Positions 1 through 10,493 of a stretch of 37,223 bases of DNA are shown here, one piece after another. This DNA is from Trichomonas tenax. Its lineage: Eukaryota > Parabasalia > Trichomonadida > Trichomonadidae. A program made the translations under genes and the position numbers. Location of the stretch: contig JALKBU010000483.1 of NCBI GenBank assembly GCA_023091735.1, positions 1 to 37,223 on the forward strand. Reading direction: 5' to 3'. The notes beneath the pieces are model-generated. The model ran no database searches. It worked only from the letters and a program-made list of their open reading frames with translations, and was not told the origin of the DNA. Numbering within the stretch: position 1 is the stretch's first letter; each line of letters starts with the position of its first letter.

Positions 1-450
1 CTCATAACCACTAAAATTATTTTTCAAAATTTCCTTACCCTCATTTCTTTTCGCTTTCTTTTCTTAGTTAGTTAGTCATAAATTATTTTTTCAAAATCCG
101 AATAAATTTCTCTCATAACCACTAAAATTATTTTTCAAAATTTCCTTACCCTCATTTCTTTTCGCTTTCTTTTCTTAGTTAGTTAGTCATAAATTATTTT
201 TTCAAAATCCGAATAAATTTCCCTCATAACCACTAAAATTATTTTTCAAAATTTCCTTACCCTCATTTCTTTTCGCTTTCTTTTCTTAGTTAGTTAGTCA
301 TAAATTATTTTTTCAAAATCCAAATAAATTTCTCTCATAACCACTAAAATTATTTTTCAAAATTTCCTTACCCTCATTTCTTTTCGCTTTCTTTTCATTA
401 GTTAGTTAGTTTGTCATAAATTATTTTTTTCAAAAACTGAATAAATTTTA
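1..450. repeat. Tandem repeat, four copies of a 111-bp unit
   Basis: The phrase CTCATAACCACTAAAATTAT recurs at 1, 112, 223 and 334, an exact 111-bp period. The first three units are almost identical, differing for example by CCG/CCA before AATAAATTT. The last unit diverges near 395-450, with an extra TAGTTTG and an altered end. The array probably continues beyond the left edge. No open frame runs through it. It looks like a recently amplified minisatellite or satellite. Confidence 0.97.
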
Positions 451-980
451 TAAAGTCATTAGTTTCAAAATCAATTTTAACGTTAATTTTGTAAGAAATT
501 CAAAAATTTATTCTCTATATGGGGGACCCTAGCTTGTAAAATTAACTCTATCATAAATATTAGTATTAATAAATTATTGTTTTTATAATTTACGATTTCA
601 GTAATTACATAAAAAGATGTTAGCAGAAGCCACGGCGAAGTCGTGGATTATGCGAACATCTTATTACTAACTACTAATAGACGTTATGTTCCTTCAAAAG
701 ATCTCCAGAGACGTCGGGAGATTTCCAGGGACATCTACAGACGTCAGCAGATTTCAATAGTCGTCAACAGACTTCAAGATAACTTCAGAGACGCCAAGCA
801 TCGTCAGCTGACTTTCATTGATGCCAGCAAACGTCAGTAATTCCTCAATTGAATGCTTGCATTTTCATTAATGTTATAAAATCTCCATCATATCACTAAC
901 TTTTATGCACGTTTTTGCTGTCACTTTGGCGATATAATCTTATTATTACCCTTATTATATTTGACATTTTACAAAAAGTG
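451..980. other. Spacer with a degenerate ~20-bp repeat; no convincing gene
   Basis: AT-rich spacer between the satellite and the transposase relic. At about 690-838 a GC-richer stretch repeats AGACGTCnnnAGATTTC-like words at roughly 20-base spacing (AGACGTCGGGAGATTTCC, then AGACGTCAGCAGATTTCA, then weaker copies). This yields a 65-codon frame (643-840) rich in R, Q and D, but the frame starts at GTG and has no family resemblance, so I treat it as repeat DNA. A small hairpin (CCACG...CGTGG) lies at 630-646. Confidence 0.5.
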
Positions 981-990
981 TCATTTTCAA
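972..990 (+). promoter_or_regulatory. Promoter/initiator of the transposase relic
   Basis: CAAAAAGTGTCA (972-983) overlaps TCATTTTC (981-988), which fits the parabasalid initiator TCAYTWY. It lies three bases before the ATG at 991, so the predicted leader is only 8 nt. A very short leader is typical for trichomonads. The site supports 991 as the original start even though the coding frame is broken. Confidence 0.6.
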
Positions 991-3426
991 ATGTGTGAAA
1001 CTGAAGCTGAAAATCCGAGTGAAACGATGGGTAAGAATGTTATTATCCTTGAAGACGTAGAATTGCCAAAAAGCCAATTCTTCCAGAAGGAGAACCACTT
1101 GATATCAGTTTTCAGAAGCGTATAATTTCATATAAAGCAAATGAAAACATCGCCATTTTAAGTTTTAATACTAATTCAATAATGCAATGTATTTTAAATA
1201 TTGAAAAAATGATTGATCTGCACTTAACGACTGTGGAAACAAAATATCCCGAAATTCCGATTCAACTCATCTTGATTTATTTTGGAGGATATGTTTTAAA
1301 CAATCTCAATAAAACGCTTGATGTTGTTAAGCTCATTGATGCCCATGGCTTCAAAACTTTAGATAGTTATAACGTTTTATTAAGCAGTTTCGGCAGATTT
1401 CTATTGACAATTTATAACAATTGTCTGTTTTTAAAACAAAAAAGTGTGAAATGTCAGAATATATTCACTATCTTTTCAAAAATGTAATTGCAATATCACA
1501 GCCTCAATTATCAAAAGAGATTTTCCATGATTTATATTATGATAAATACGTTAGAAACGTAATATATTCATTAAAATTCCGTATTTTAGATCGTTCATAC
1601 GACTCATTTGACATTATCCAAATGTTTAAAGCGACTAATTTTTTAAGGAATTTATGCAATGCTTTTAACATCACAAAAGAATATATTATTCAACAAAATG
1701 AGAATATAATGAAACAAATGCTCAGTGAAAGGCCTAGAGATTTCATCAAATATAGATTTAAGCTGTTCGTCTTGATTTCAAAAAAGCTAGCTCAAAATAC
1801 AACATTGAACAATTCAAGATTCTACAATATTGTGCCAATTATGGTTACAACAAACCATTTCATAATCCAGATTTAAATTTTCCAAACTAAGACGAATATA
1901 TTAAATTATATTTACAACACTCTTTTGTTGGAAATAATCATTTGTTAGTCTCAAAATATTATACAGTTGATACAATGCGTCGATACATATTGCAGCATGG
2001 AATATCATCAAATCCAAAGTTTGTATATGATTGTTTCAAAACCACATGTTTGGCATTTGCCATATTTGAAGATAATGAATCTATTCAGGACTTTGATCAA
2101 TTAATCAATAAAGTTGATGTGGATACGACTTATTCAACGACGTACAATTTTGAAGCAAGTCAAAAAGGAATCATTAAATGCAATGGAAATGAACTTCTAA
2201 GTATATCAAATATAATATATTTAGTTAGCAACTTACCGTCTTTCTATACAATCATTCGAAAAACAAATAAGAAAATTGAGATTGGTTATGATAATTCAAA
2301 GATAACTTCAAGTTTACAATCAAGGAGGGCACACTTAATTATAAAAATAAATGAAAGAGATGAAATCACAGCAACAATGAAAAATGCAATTGGACTCAAA
2401 AAAATTGACAACAAGCTTTGTATTAATAGAAACTTAGAGAAAAACAAAAAAAAATCTTAAAAAGGTATTGAAGTTTCGCTTTAAACGCAACATCATTCAA
2501 ATGAGAAAGAATGGAACAATATTGTGATCCATAATATTGGGATTCCATTAGGTCTTTATGTAGGTCCTACCGAGTCTAACCAATCATATCAAAATTTTTT
2601 CGATGATCTAGAATCTTACTGCTCTGGTTTCACCATCTTAAAAAATGTAGACTTTTTGACCGATATACATCGTGGCATAGAGCTATTCTGCCAAAAGAAT
2701 AGTCTCAAACACAAAATCTGTACTAGACATTTTTTGGAGTCATTAGGAAGTAACAGCATGATTTCTGGAATGGCAAGATTTGTCATTTTGGCATCGGATG
2801 CGGATGATTTTAACTTAAGATATGAAGCTTGCCTGGAAGAACTCGAAAGTTTATATGCTGAAAACAAGATTTCAAGCGAAAATCTACAAAAATTTAAAAA
2901 TGTTAAAGTGCTTGAAGATAAGATAGCCTTATATTTAAGACCATATAACATTGGACCTACTAACCAGGTTGAATCTTTTCACCTGCAATTTTTTGAAAAA
3001 ATCGCTGAAAACAATTGCAAATTATCAAAATATAATTATTTAGGAAGGTTACAGATAATTTGTGCATACATTGAACAAAGGATATTAGATTCTAGAAATC
3101 CTTCAAATGCCGGAGCAATAAGAATATTCTATATGCTGAAGAAAAAAGGTCAAAAGTTGTATGAAAAACGCACAGAAATGAAAAATGATCCATTTAAAGA
3201 TTTTGGCAAATTAAATAACATTTGCTCATTGCCAGGATGCATGTTATTAAAGCAGAAATTGATGGCAAAGTACGGAATTAAACCATTTTGCATGCATGAA
3301 GCAGTGTTCATGTACAAATCCAACATTGGCAGCCCAGTATCTATTTGTGTTCCCAAACTAAATATTAAGTTGAACATGGATCCAATCATTGATTTCTACG
3401 ATACTCCATCTTCAGATGATACGTAA
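991..3426 (+). pseudogene. MULE-type transposase, decayed
   Basis: A broken gene of about 800 codons. The start ATG at 991 opens a frame that shifts near 1068-1075 (the PEGEPLDISFQ segment is in another frame), continues to about 1487, shifts again to 1421-1876, and resumes in a third frame from about 1942 to 3426 with in-frame stops at 2458-2460 and 2482-2484. The last part carries a MULE-like catalytic layout: D in VDTTYSTTY (about 2116-2142), D in LTDIHRG, the cysteine/histidine pair in ICTRHFLESLG, and E in TNQVESFH (about 2960). GTG/TTG-started sub-frames are fragments, not genes. The order D...D...CxxH...E matches large trichomonad transposase families. No terminal inverted repeats were identified. 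The MULE call is by motif only; another DDE family is possible. Confidence 0.65.
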
Positions 3427-3473
3427 AAAACAAAGAGATAAAGAAAAAGAAATAAATTAATTTCGAAGATGCG

Positions 3474-3701
3474 ATAGACATACCTATCAAGATTGAGGAG
3501 AAAATGAATCTGGCTATCAAATCAATATGCAATATTTCGTCTAGTAAGTCTGCCCGTGCCTTTTTATTCGATAATAAATGCCAAATTGACCAGCCATTAC
3601 ATAAATGGTTACAGATACTAATCTCCAATGAATCAAAAAATGAAAATTGGAAAAAGGATTTAGAGAAGTATCAAAAGGATGATAATTTAAATGATTTATA
3701 A
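3474..3701 (+). other. Short frame downstream of the transposase relic
   Basis: An in-frame ATG at 3504 opens a 65-codon frame (3504-3701) that is lysine- and asparagine-rich and ends in NLNDL. It lies 77 bp after the transposase stop and has similar base composition. It may be the tail of the same element or an unrelated fragment. I recognise no domain, and it lacks an obvious Inr-type initiator. Confidence 0.25.
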
Positions 3702-3735
3702 TTTTGTTTTGTTTATAATAAAGCGTATTATTCTT

Positions 3736-5440
3736 CTAATCAACTTCATCAAAGATCAAGTCGTGAACTAGTGGAGCCTTATCGGAAGTGAATCTAACAG
3801 CATCGCCTAGAAGACCATCAGAAAGGATTGATGTCTTGGTGTAGTTTGTGGTGATAAAATCTGTCTCTTCCATTGGTCTGCGATATTCTTGAGTCATGCC
3901 TTGATGTTCCACTCGTTCATGAACATTTATAATAAAATCTGGATCTTTAAATTCGGCTGTGTTATGCAATTACATGTTGGTGTAAGAGTAATATTACACC
4001 GACTATGTCACGTGACTGCTTCCAATGTTTTATGTCATGCCCAGATTTAGCATCTCTGCCCTCGTTTCATGTGATTGAGCAATAATTTCTTTGTTGGTCA
4101 TTTCCCTTAAACAAACCCAGATTCTACAATCGATGTGCTCAACTATAATTGTAGAACTTTTCTCCACTTCTCAACAGTTTTTTAGTTGTTTCGACTTGAG
4201 CTATGGATAATTGGAGATTTCAATTGCAAAGCTACATCGAGCTTTGTCTTGATATGATCTTAAAGTATCTTCTACTGGCTCTAGCAATTGTAGTCTTGAC
4301 ATTGACTAAATCAACCTTAGAGCCATTCAAATTGTTAGTGAAATCATTGACCGAATTTACACCGAGAACGTCTGTCTGATGGATCTTGCATGGTACTGGA
4401 CACATCTGGTTCTTCTGCTTGTTATACTCCTTCTCGAGTGCTGCAGTAAATTTGTCGCAAGGCCGTTTAGGATTGGACCAGAGTAATAGATATTAGCAGC
4501 AGCAAAGATGAAATTACCAGTGAGGTTCTTCTCCTGCTCGATGACAGCGTTGAGAATTGCATCCAAACTGCCCTTCTCCTGTTGTTGGCGGAGAATACTC
4601 TTCTTCGAAACGGCCTGCTGGGAATCACCTCTTGACTTGGCGATTTTCTTTTCGGCGGCTCTGAGCATAGCCATGGACTCATCGAGAGCTTACTGCGCGA
4701 TATCAAGCTGATCCTTCTCAAACACTGTCATAATTTCTGCAAGATCATTCTTAGCCGCACCATTAAGTTCCTGTGATTCGGGCTTCTTTGCCTCATCCAC
4801 CTTTGCTTCAGCTTCGACCTTAGCTCTAATTTTGTTTGCCTTCTCTTCTTCTGCACCAATCTCAAGCATGGATGCATCAGCATCTCTGATGAGCTGGGCA
4901 AATGTTGGCAAAATGGCTATAGTCTTCGCCTGGCTTCATCCAAGTTTCAGGTTCATTATCTGATGTCATTCTTGTCCAATATTTGACGTATGACCAGATG
5001 GCTGCCCGATGATTTTGGAGATTCTGATGATGTGTTAAATCTCAAAATCAGCCATTGCGTTGTTGAGGATTGCTTCGAGCTTCTTCTTATCAGCACTTTG
5101 GACGTATAATTTCTGTTAGTTGGTTTCCTTGATGAAGTCGCATTCAAGAGGTTCTTTGTCTTTGAAGATAATCAAGCATTACCTTGAAGATCATCTGAAA
5201 TGACTTCCCCTGAGGTGTGAATCCGGCAGTGAGGTGCTATTTGCCATTACCTGGGTGGCCGCAAGTACAGATCATATGGCTGTCAATAAGCTTGTGGAAT
5301 TTGAGAGCCTTTCTATCATGCCAACCTCGATTATAGAGTTACTGTCTGTGCAACCCGATCCTTACCTGGCATGTTGATGTCATAGGAGAATGTGATAGCG
5401 CGGCTGGTCTCCAGATGCGAGATACTTATCATAGAGTAAA
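3736..5440 (-). pseudogene. Dynein heavy chain fragment (AAA3 to AAA5), decayed
   Basis: Minus-strand frames read in order like the dynein motor with many stops, shifts and deletions. Near 5395-5370 the residues DINMPGKD match the AAA3 D(D)INMP signature. Near 5290-5220 CGHPGNGK resembles the conserved GPPGGGRN. Near 5100-5000 a KKLEAILNNAMADFEI block is followed by HIIRISKIIGQPSGH, as at the start of AAA4. 4911-4690 is a charged heptad-like stretch like stalk helix CC1. 4674-4440 resembles CC2 running into AAA5 (LTGNFIFAAANIYYSGPI against the family LxGDVLxAxxxIxYxGPF). The microtubule-binding tip between the helices is missing. 4440-3736 is more degraded; the 77-codon frame at 3969-3736 may be a later piece. 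GC content here is higher than in the flanks, as expected of former coding DNA. Axonemal versus cytoplasmic type cannot be decided. Confidence 0.6.
3975..4003. repeat. Small hairpin inside the dynein relic
   Basis: TTGGTGTAA and TTACACCGA flank an eight-base loop and pair with one G-U. It could be incidental or part of a small insertion in the pseudogene. No terminator-like T tract follows it. Confidence 0.35.
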
Positions 5441-6180
5441 TGTATCAATTATATTAATATTTAATTACCCACCATTTAATGTAAAGGGTGATTCCGCTTT
5501 TCAACACAAACAAAGCATGCCACTGCTCTTTGTAGCGATCACAGGACTTGAAAAGCTTAATCTTTAAGCAACGAAATCTAATTTTATGGTCAAAGATTGT
5601 GCTATTACACACTATGATGGCCATAGAGTACACACCAAGGAGATATTGAATCTACCATTCGCCAAATCACACAATATAGGCCTTTTGCTGAGTGGCCAAT
5701 ATTCAAATGTGAGACATGGCAACTTCTTCAAAGGCAAATAAAACCCTTTATGCAAAGGCATTTCGTGTACTGCAGACGCCCTTGCAAATCTTGAAGTGAA
5801 GAATGTTTTAAACTCATTTGTAAATCAGATATGTTCTTTCGCGTTCAGGGTAAGGTGTAAACAGATAAAATTGACTAAGAAGATAAAGCCTTAAATTAGA
5901 GTTGTGATGGATTATATGTTCTTCAAAGTGTGTAGTGCTTCACTAATCAGAACAGCAACCATCAATGTGAGCAAACGGCAGTTAAGTCATTCATCTTCAT
6001 CTGATCTTCAAAGTGAGTAGTGCATCACTCATCAGAACAAACATTATAATGACATTTTTTGGCGCCAAATTTTGAGAAAATGTGATAAAACATTTTTCCT
6101 TCAATATAAAATAGGCACATTATCTTATGTTGGTATAATATGTTCGTTACAAAGGCTATAAATTAATAAAATATTATTTA
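5441..6180. other. Intergenic, with a 33-bp duplicated segment
   Basis: No credible gene. The phrase CTTCAAAGTGWGTAGTGC followed by WTCACTMATCAGAACA occurs at about 5922-5954 and again at 6005-6037, about 84 bp apart. The rest is AT-rich. GGCGCCAAATTTTGAGAAAATGTG near 6060 resembles 18195-18212 (CAAAATTTGAGAAAATGTG). Confidence 0.5.
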
Positions 6181-6552
6181 AATATATAAAAATTGTGGAT
6201 TATGTATGTGTATGTATCACAGATCTGCTTTAAATGTATTTTCGCTGATTCATGTAAATTTAACTTTGGTTAATTCGATAAAATTTTCCAAATCGAAATA
6301 TATTCCAGCAAAAAAATTGTAATTAGTGATTCCATTGTACTGTTATTCGATTAAAAATGGTGTGCAAATTCATACGAAACAATAAAACATATGTTTTGCT
6401 GTCAAAGAACTTCAAATTGAAGATCTAATCGGGAATGAAAAGAGAATCACCGAAGATTGCTTGAAAGCAAATGAACCTGCTTCATGTAAGGAGAAAGATA
6501 ATCTCGCAGCTTAGCCAGTGAAGGATTGGTTATGGAGCTGCTCGTGCATGCA
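6180..6552 (+). repeat. Dispersed repeat, copy A (decayed protein-coding element)
   Basis: This segment matches the minus strand of about 18829-19200 over some 370 bp. Shared landmarks, in order: AATTTAACTTTG, TCGAAATATATTC, TCCATTGTACTRTYATTC, AATTCATAMGAAACAA, AARAACTTCAAAT-like, AGATCTAATC, and TGGTTATGGAGCTGCTCGT at the end. Both copies encode FIRNNKTYVLL in one frame before stops, so the family once encoded protein, probably a transposable element. Homology stops abruptly after GCTGCTCGT. The function of the encoded protein is not recognised. Confidence 0.7.
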
Positions 6553-7268
6553 TTTTTGAAGTTCAAAAACAAAATAAAAATAATATTGCGGGATGCTACC
6601 AACATGCCTTCAAAACCAAACATGCCTATAATACTATATTTTGTATTAATTGGATTTCTCCGAAAATCTTTCCATTTGTTCAAAACATTAATACACTAAA
6701 AAAAATTTAAGTGCATTCTATTTAAAGTGAATGAATAACTTCACAGTGGATTCTATAGCGTCATACCATAGCTGTATAATATTGCTATGAATAAATGAGT
6801 GGAATAAGCAATATTTATTAGGAATGAGGTTAATAAATCTTTTAATTTCTGAACTCTATGAAGCAAGCTCCCTTAGGAGGGCTGAATGAGCGAACGAAAT
6901 AATACAGCTGAAATTTCATAGTGGAATTTCAATATTTATAACATTTTTAACCGAGCAAACAATTACTTTTCATCCACACAGCATGAAAACATGAGTAATG
7001 ATAATCCGTCAGCTAACATCAAAATAAATCAAGATATTGTTTTGATATAATATTGAATAATATATTTTTCATGCTTTATATATCCACGGCATTTTAGATG
7101 GGAAAATTTTTCATTTGCCACCAAAATTAGACCTTAAATATTCATACTGGTGGAGAAAAATCGAGATGTTTGAGTAGGCGTAGAAAATTCAGTGACGCCA
7201 AGATTATCTATTAATTATATAAAATCTTTTACACTTTTTGGCTAGGAATAATCTACATATAAATAGTT

Positions 7269-7398
7269 TCACTTTTTCCAATATAACATGGGTGAAATAT
7301 CAAAGAAAGGCTGTGACACCCTTAACCTTATTTTAAAAATCCTTCTCGGGCTAATAAAATGCTTCTTATCATTGAATTGGATTATATTAATATTTTAA
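7269..7398 (+). CDS. Possible small hydrophobic protein, 36 residues
   Basis: An ATG at 7288 opens a 36-codon frame ending at TAA 7396-7398. The peptide starts MGEISKKGCDTLN and then is almost entirely hydrophobic, enough for one membrane helix. A good initiator, TCACTTT (7269-7275), lies 17 nt upstream of the ATG when counted from the A, which is why I list it. CACTTTTTGG also occurs at about 7231-7240. I recognise no family. The hydrophobic residues could equally reflect AT-rich chance translation. Confidence 0.25.
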
Positions 7399-8690
7399 TA
7401 CAATGATATAGTCAACAACAACATAGAACTAAATATTATTATACATTTAGTTAGACGTGGATCTCATTTTTGTTGAAAATATATTCAATTTACATACAAA
7501 ATCGAATTTTGCCCAAACTTTGAAGTGAACATGCATTTTATATCATGTAATATATGTTATGATATTTCATTGAATTATCACATATGTAAAAATATTGTCA
7601 GTGGCTATTTTTATAACTTTGAAATAGTGGAAAGCTACTAGCCCAAAGATTAAGATACTTGATTACCATGGCTTGGCTAACATAACTTCTCGAAATACAT
7701 TTTGAATTTCAAAACTGCTGTCAATAAAATGGTATTTAGTCCTAATGTTTTTTTTTTTTTTTTTTTTTTTTTTTTGATTTTCGAGTATGTGGTTACTGTA
7801 TTCGTTACCAATATCCATTTTAGTATTAGATTCGAAAAGATAATTTATTTCAATTTGTTATTTAATCAAATTCCAAAATTATGATCTCTATAACTTAAGT
7901 TAGTAGAGCTTAGATCTTTTAGTACGAGCATCTACACTACCTCCTGTGTCTACCATTAAAGTTACAATGAAATTGAATCTGGTAAAGGGAGTGTCATTTA
8001 AAGATGGCCTTCTTAATGGCTATCTCGACCCCATGAGCTTGCTTTGTATAGTGCGTTCAAAATTAGTGTAGCAACGTACATTGACTTTGAATGTGTAATT
8101 TTGAACACCTCAATTTGATAATGGTTAGATAGAGGCTATAGTCGTAAGCATAATTTCGAAATTTTGAGCATTTTAGGATGAATTTTTTTTAATTTAAAAT
8201 GCAAGATCAGTGTTAGGATAATGACTGCTTTGCAATCCACGTGAAAGTTTCGATTAATCGAGAAGAAAAATTTGGACTAATAAAAATGATTAGCAATTGA
8301 CGTATAAGAATTGCTAGCCAGACTAAGAACTATATGCTATGTCATATCTGGCAGGATAAATTCGTTAAGCTCTGTTATAAATCAAATTTAACTTTGTTTT
8401 TTCGAAAAACAAGATGCTTCCATGGGTTGAACATACTGCCGTCAAAGTGTTGCTCGATGCGTGCTTCTTAATTGATTAAGATACCTTGGTAACCAATGAG
8501 TTTCCGCATATATAATTTAATTCTAAACGTGCACAATTTGCCAATATGACTTGTAAATAGGCCATAACTGTCGCGTAATTTTATTTACATGCCAGTCATG
8601 ACGTGTAAAATATAATTAGTCATGTAAAATCAATTTATTGTCATATTGTCAATTTTAATGTTTGGTTTCAAAATGCTTATCTTTCATGCT
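7399..8690. other. AT-rich intergenic region with a T28 run
   Basis: No convincing gene. A run of 28 T lies at 7748-7775. At 8580-8630 three TTTACATG/CATGTAAA-type words cluster (TTTACATGCC, GACGTGTAAAA, GTCATGTAAAA), the same word found before three real genes elsewhere in the window. A short minus-strand reading near 7990-7910 contains VDTGGSVDA, discussed under findings. The rest is featureless to my reading. Confidence 0.6.
7748..7775. repeat. Homopolymer T28
   Basis: An unbroken run of 28 T, preceded by AATG and followed by GATTTTCGAG. It is prone to length error in sequencing. A T25 run occurs at 28455-28479. Confidence 0.95.
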
Positions 8691-8691
8691 C

Positions 8692-9226
8692 TAATCACAA
8701 ATATGCTTTTTTAGCTTTTTTCCAAAAAGTATTCCAAGTGTTCACACATAAGCTATGTGTGTTATTCTCCCAAAAATAATGATGATTCTTTTCAAATTTT
8801 CCTGCTCTATTCTTCTCAATTTAATAAATTTGTCAAATTTAGCCACGCAAAAAGAGTCATCATTATTTTTGGGAGAATAACACACATAGCTTATGTGTGA
8901 ACACTTGGAATACTTTTTGAAAAAAAAAAGCATATTTGTGATTAGATTTACCTATTTATCATCGACAACAATCTATTTTACGTTATAAAAATGCTATAAA
9001 ATGGTAATATAATATATTATAATGAGTAAAGCACATCATGGCAAATCAATATTTTTGATGCAAGATATATCTAATATTTTAATGAATATATACTTTGTTA
9101 GCTAATTCTTTAATATATCATGTACAACAGGATTTTGTACATTGTAGTTCAATAACTTCGCAAAAGGTTAATCCAGTGAGTTAAAAAGCGAGTTTCGCCG
9201 ACTTTGTGTATAAAAATTTAATTGCC
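8692..9226. mobile_element. Long-inverted-repeat (fold-back) element, copy 1, left outer arm missing
   Basis: The core is a hairpin. About 100 bp at 8692-8795 (CTAATCACAAATATGC to ATGATTCTTT) pairs with 8845-8945, around a loop of roughly 50-60 bp. The right arm continues outward for about 280 bp to 9226, ending TTAATTGCCC. The same outward sequence forms both arms of copy 2 at 21316-22106. The matching left outer arm should precede 8692 but unrelated sequence is there, so this copy is truncated. The 63-codon frame inside (8742-8933) is hairpin sequence and not a gene. No transposase is present. Confidence 0.85.
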
Positions 9227-9424
9227 CACTCATATTCGGTACAACTCTCCAAAAATCATGGGAAAAACAAAAGTTTGTCAATTTGGCAACAATTTACATA
9301 ACAAAATTTCAAAAACTAGAGATATAGCCAAAATAATGGTTAAAATATACGTCATATAGCCTTTAGAATTGTGCTATATGTGAATTAGTCGGGAATGACT
9401 TTCTTACATTTTTTTAGTTAACGC

Positions 9425-9454
9425 ACCGTTTTAAAACGGTTAGACTTCATAATT
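9425..9454 (+). promoter_or_regulatory. Promoter: 16-bp palindromic Myb-like site and initiator
   Basis: ACCGTTTTAAAACGGT (9425-9440) is a perfect palindrome containing AACGG on both strands, the core recognised by Myb-family factors. TCATAATT (9447-9454) is an initiator-like word 13 nt before the ATG at 9462. Myb-related proteins are known regulators in Trichomonas; a palindromic double site is not the usual form. Binding here is inference. Confidence 0.5.
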
Positions 9455-9461
9455 TACAAAT

Positions 9462-10004
9462 ATGAGTGCCGTCGATGTGAAGCAGGCTGAAATCGATGCC
9501 AAGACAGCCGCGATTATTGCCGAAAATGGAGGTCTCAACTACTTAAATGCCAATTATATTCATAACTTCGCCAAATCTGCTATTGGCGCTAATGATGCAA
9601 TTTTAGCTCGCCTTCAGCCAGATATTGATGTAGACATGAACGATCCAGCTTGGAGACAGGCGATCTGCGTTGCCCTTGCTTTCATCAAGCGCTACCATCT
9701 TGAAGAAGCGCTCGAAACAATGAAACTCGAATTGCCAGAGGAAAAGGGTCTTCCACACAAGACAGGCTTTACAAAGTCTAAAGACATTGAAGCATTTTTC
9801 GATAAAATCGCTGTAGCTGTAGCTGATATGAAATCTCGTACGTTTGAGAAGAATGTTGATTTATTTGCTGCTGAGGCTGGCCTCGAGACGGCCAAACGCC
9901 CAAAACGCGAAGGCCGTAGAACCAAAGATCCAGTTCCTGAAAGCCCATCTACAGGTGGAAGCCACGGATCTCATAGACATCACCGCTCTTCATCCAGACA
10001 ATAA
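9462..10004 (+). CDS. Conserved hypothetical protein, possible LisH-like motif, 180 residues
   Basis: A clean ATG start with an initiator 13 nt upstream, and a stop fused to a TAAA signal (CAATAAACC). The GC-richer third positions differ from the flanking AT-rich DNA, consistent with a real expressed gene. Residues about 63-92 (WRQAICVALAFIKRYHLEEA and following) resemble a LisH helix pair, a dimerisation motif found in FOP/TOF-like and other microtubule-associated proteins. The N-terminal 60 residues look helical. The C-terminus after about residue 140 is basic and low-complexity (RPKREGRRTK, then a Gly/Ser/His stretch ending HRHHRSSSRQ), probably disordered. It is convergent with the PTAR1-like gene. 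The LisH call is weak; function unknown. Confidence 0.8.
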   Translation: MSAVDVKQAEIDAKTAAIIAENGGLNYLNANYIHNFAKSAIGANDAILARLQPDIDVDMNDPAWRQAICVALAFIKRYHLEEALETMKLELPEEKGLPHKTGFTKSKDIEAFFDKIAVAVADMKSRTFEKNVDLFAAEAGLETAKRPKREGRRTKDPVPESPSTGGSHGSHRHHRSSSRQ

Positions 10005-10493
10005 ACCGCTACTTTATATTTTTATTAATCATTATTTTTTTCTTAATTTGTCTGAAATATCGTTGGCTGTTGCTCATTGCAACATACCAACTTGCGTTGT
10101 TCAATGCTTAACAGCAATGAAAACTAACCGTTAAATTTATTTATGAAAATCAAAGATATTTCATCACTTCATATCTCAAAATAGATCTTATGTTATTTTT
10201 ATAGGTTGCAGAAATTGTATCGACGTCAATTCTTTTGAGAAAAAGATTCAATGCCTTTGATTAGATTTGATATTGAAGATTTAAGTTTCAGTACATTCTA
10301 CTTTCGAACAATCATCCGCCAGAAATGAATGAAACCAAATCTTTACTTTGGCAAACAAACGTTAATATATAAAATATTAAAATCTCGAATAACAAGCTTG
10401 TTGAATATTATTGTGAAAAATCGAAAATATTCCGTGCATTGTTGAATATCATTGTGAAATATCAGCAGAAGATGATATTATTACAAAACAGAA
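10005..10493. other. Convergent intergenic gap, no gene
   Basis: AT-rich spacer between two convergent genes. It holds a short direct repeat, GTTGAATATYATTGTGAAA, at about 10400 and 10441. Nothing else stands out. Confidence 0.6.

Noticed and set aside
1..450. CRISPR-like repeat array
   Set aside because: The units are contiguous 111-bp tandem copies with no variable spacers, and the genome is eukaryotic.
6447..6683. 78-codon minus-strand frame
   Set aside because: It starts at TTG and runs antisense across the dispersed repeat copy.
8742..8933. 63-codon minus-strand frame
   Set aside because: It lies wholly within the inverted-repeat hairpin; the peptide is a by-product of the palindrome.
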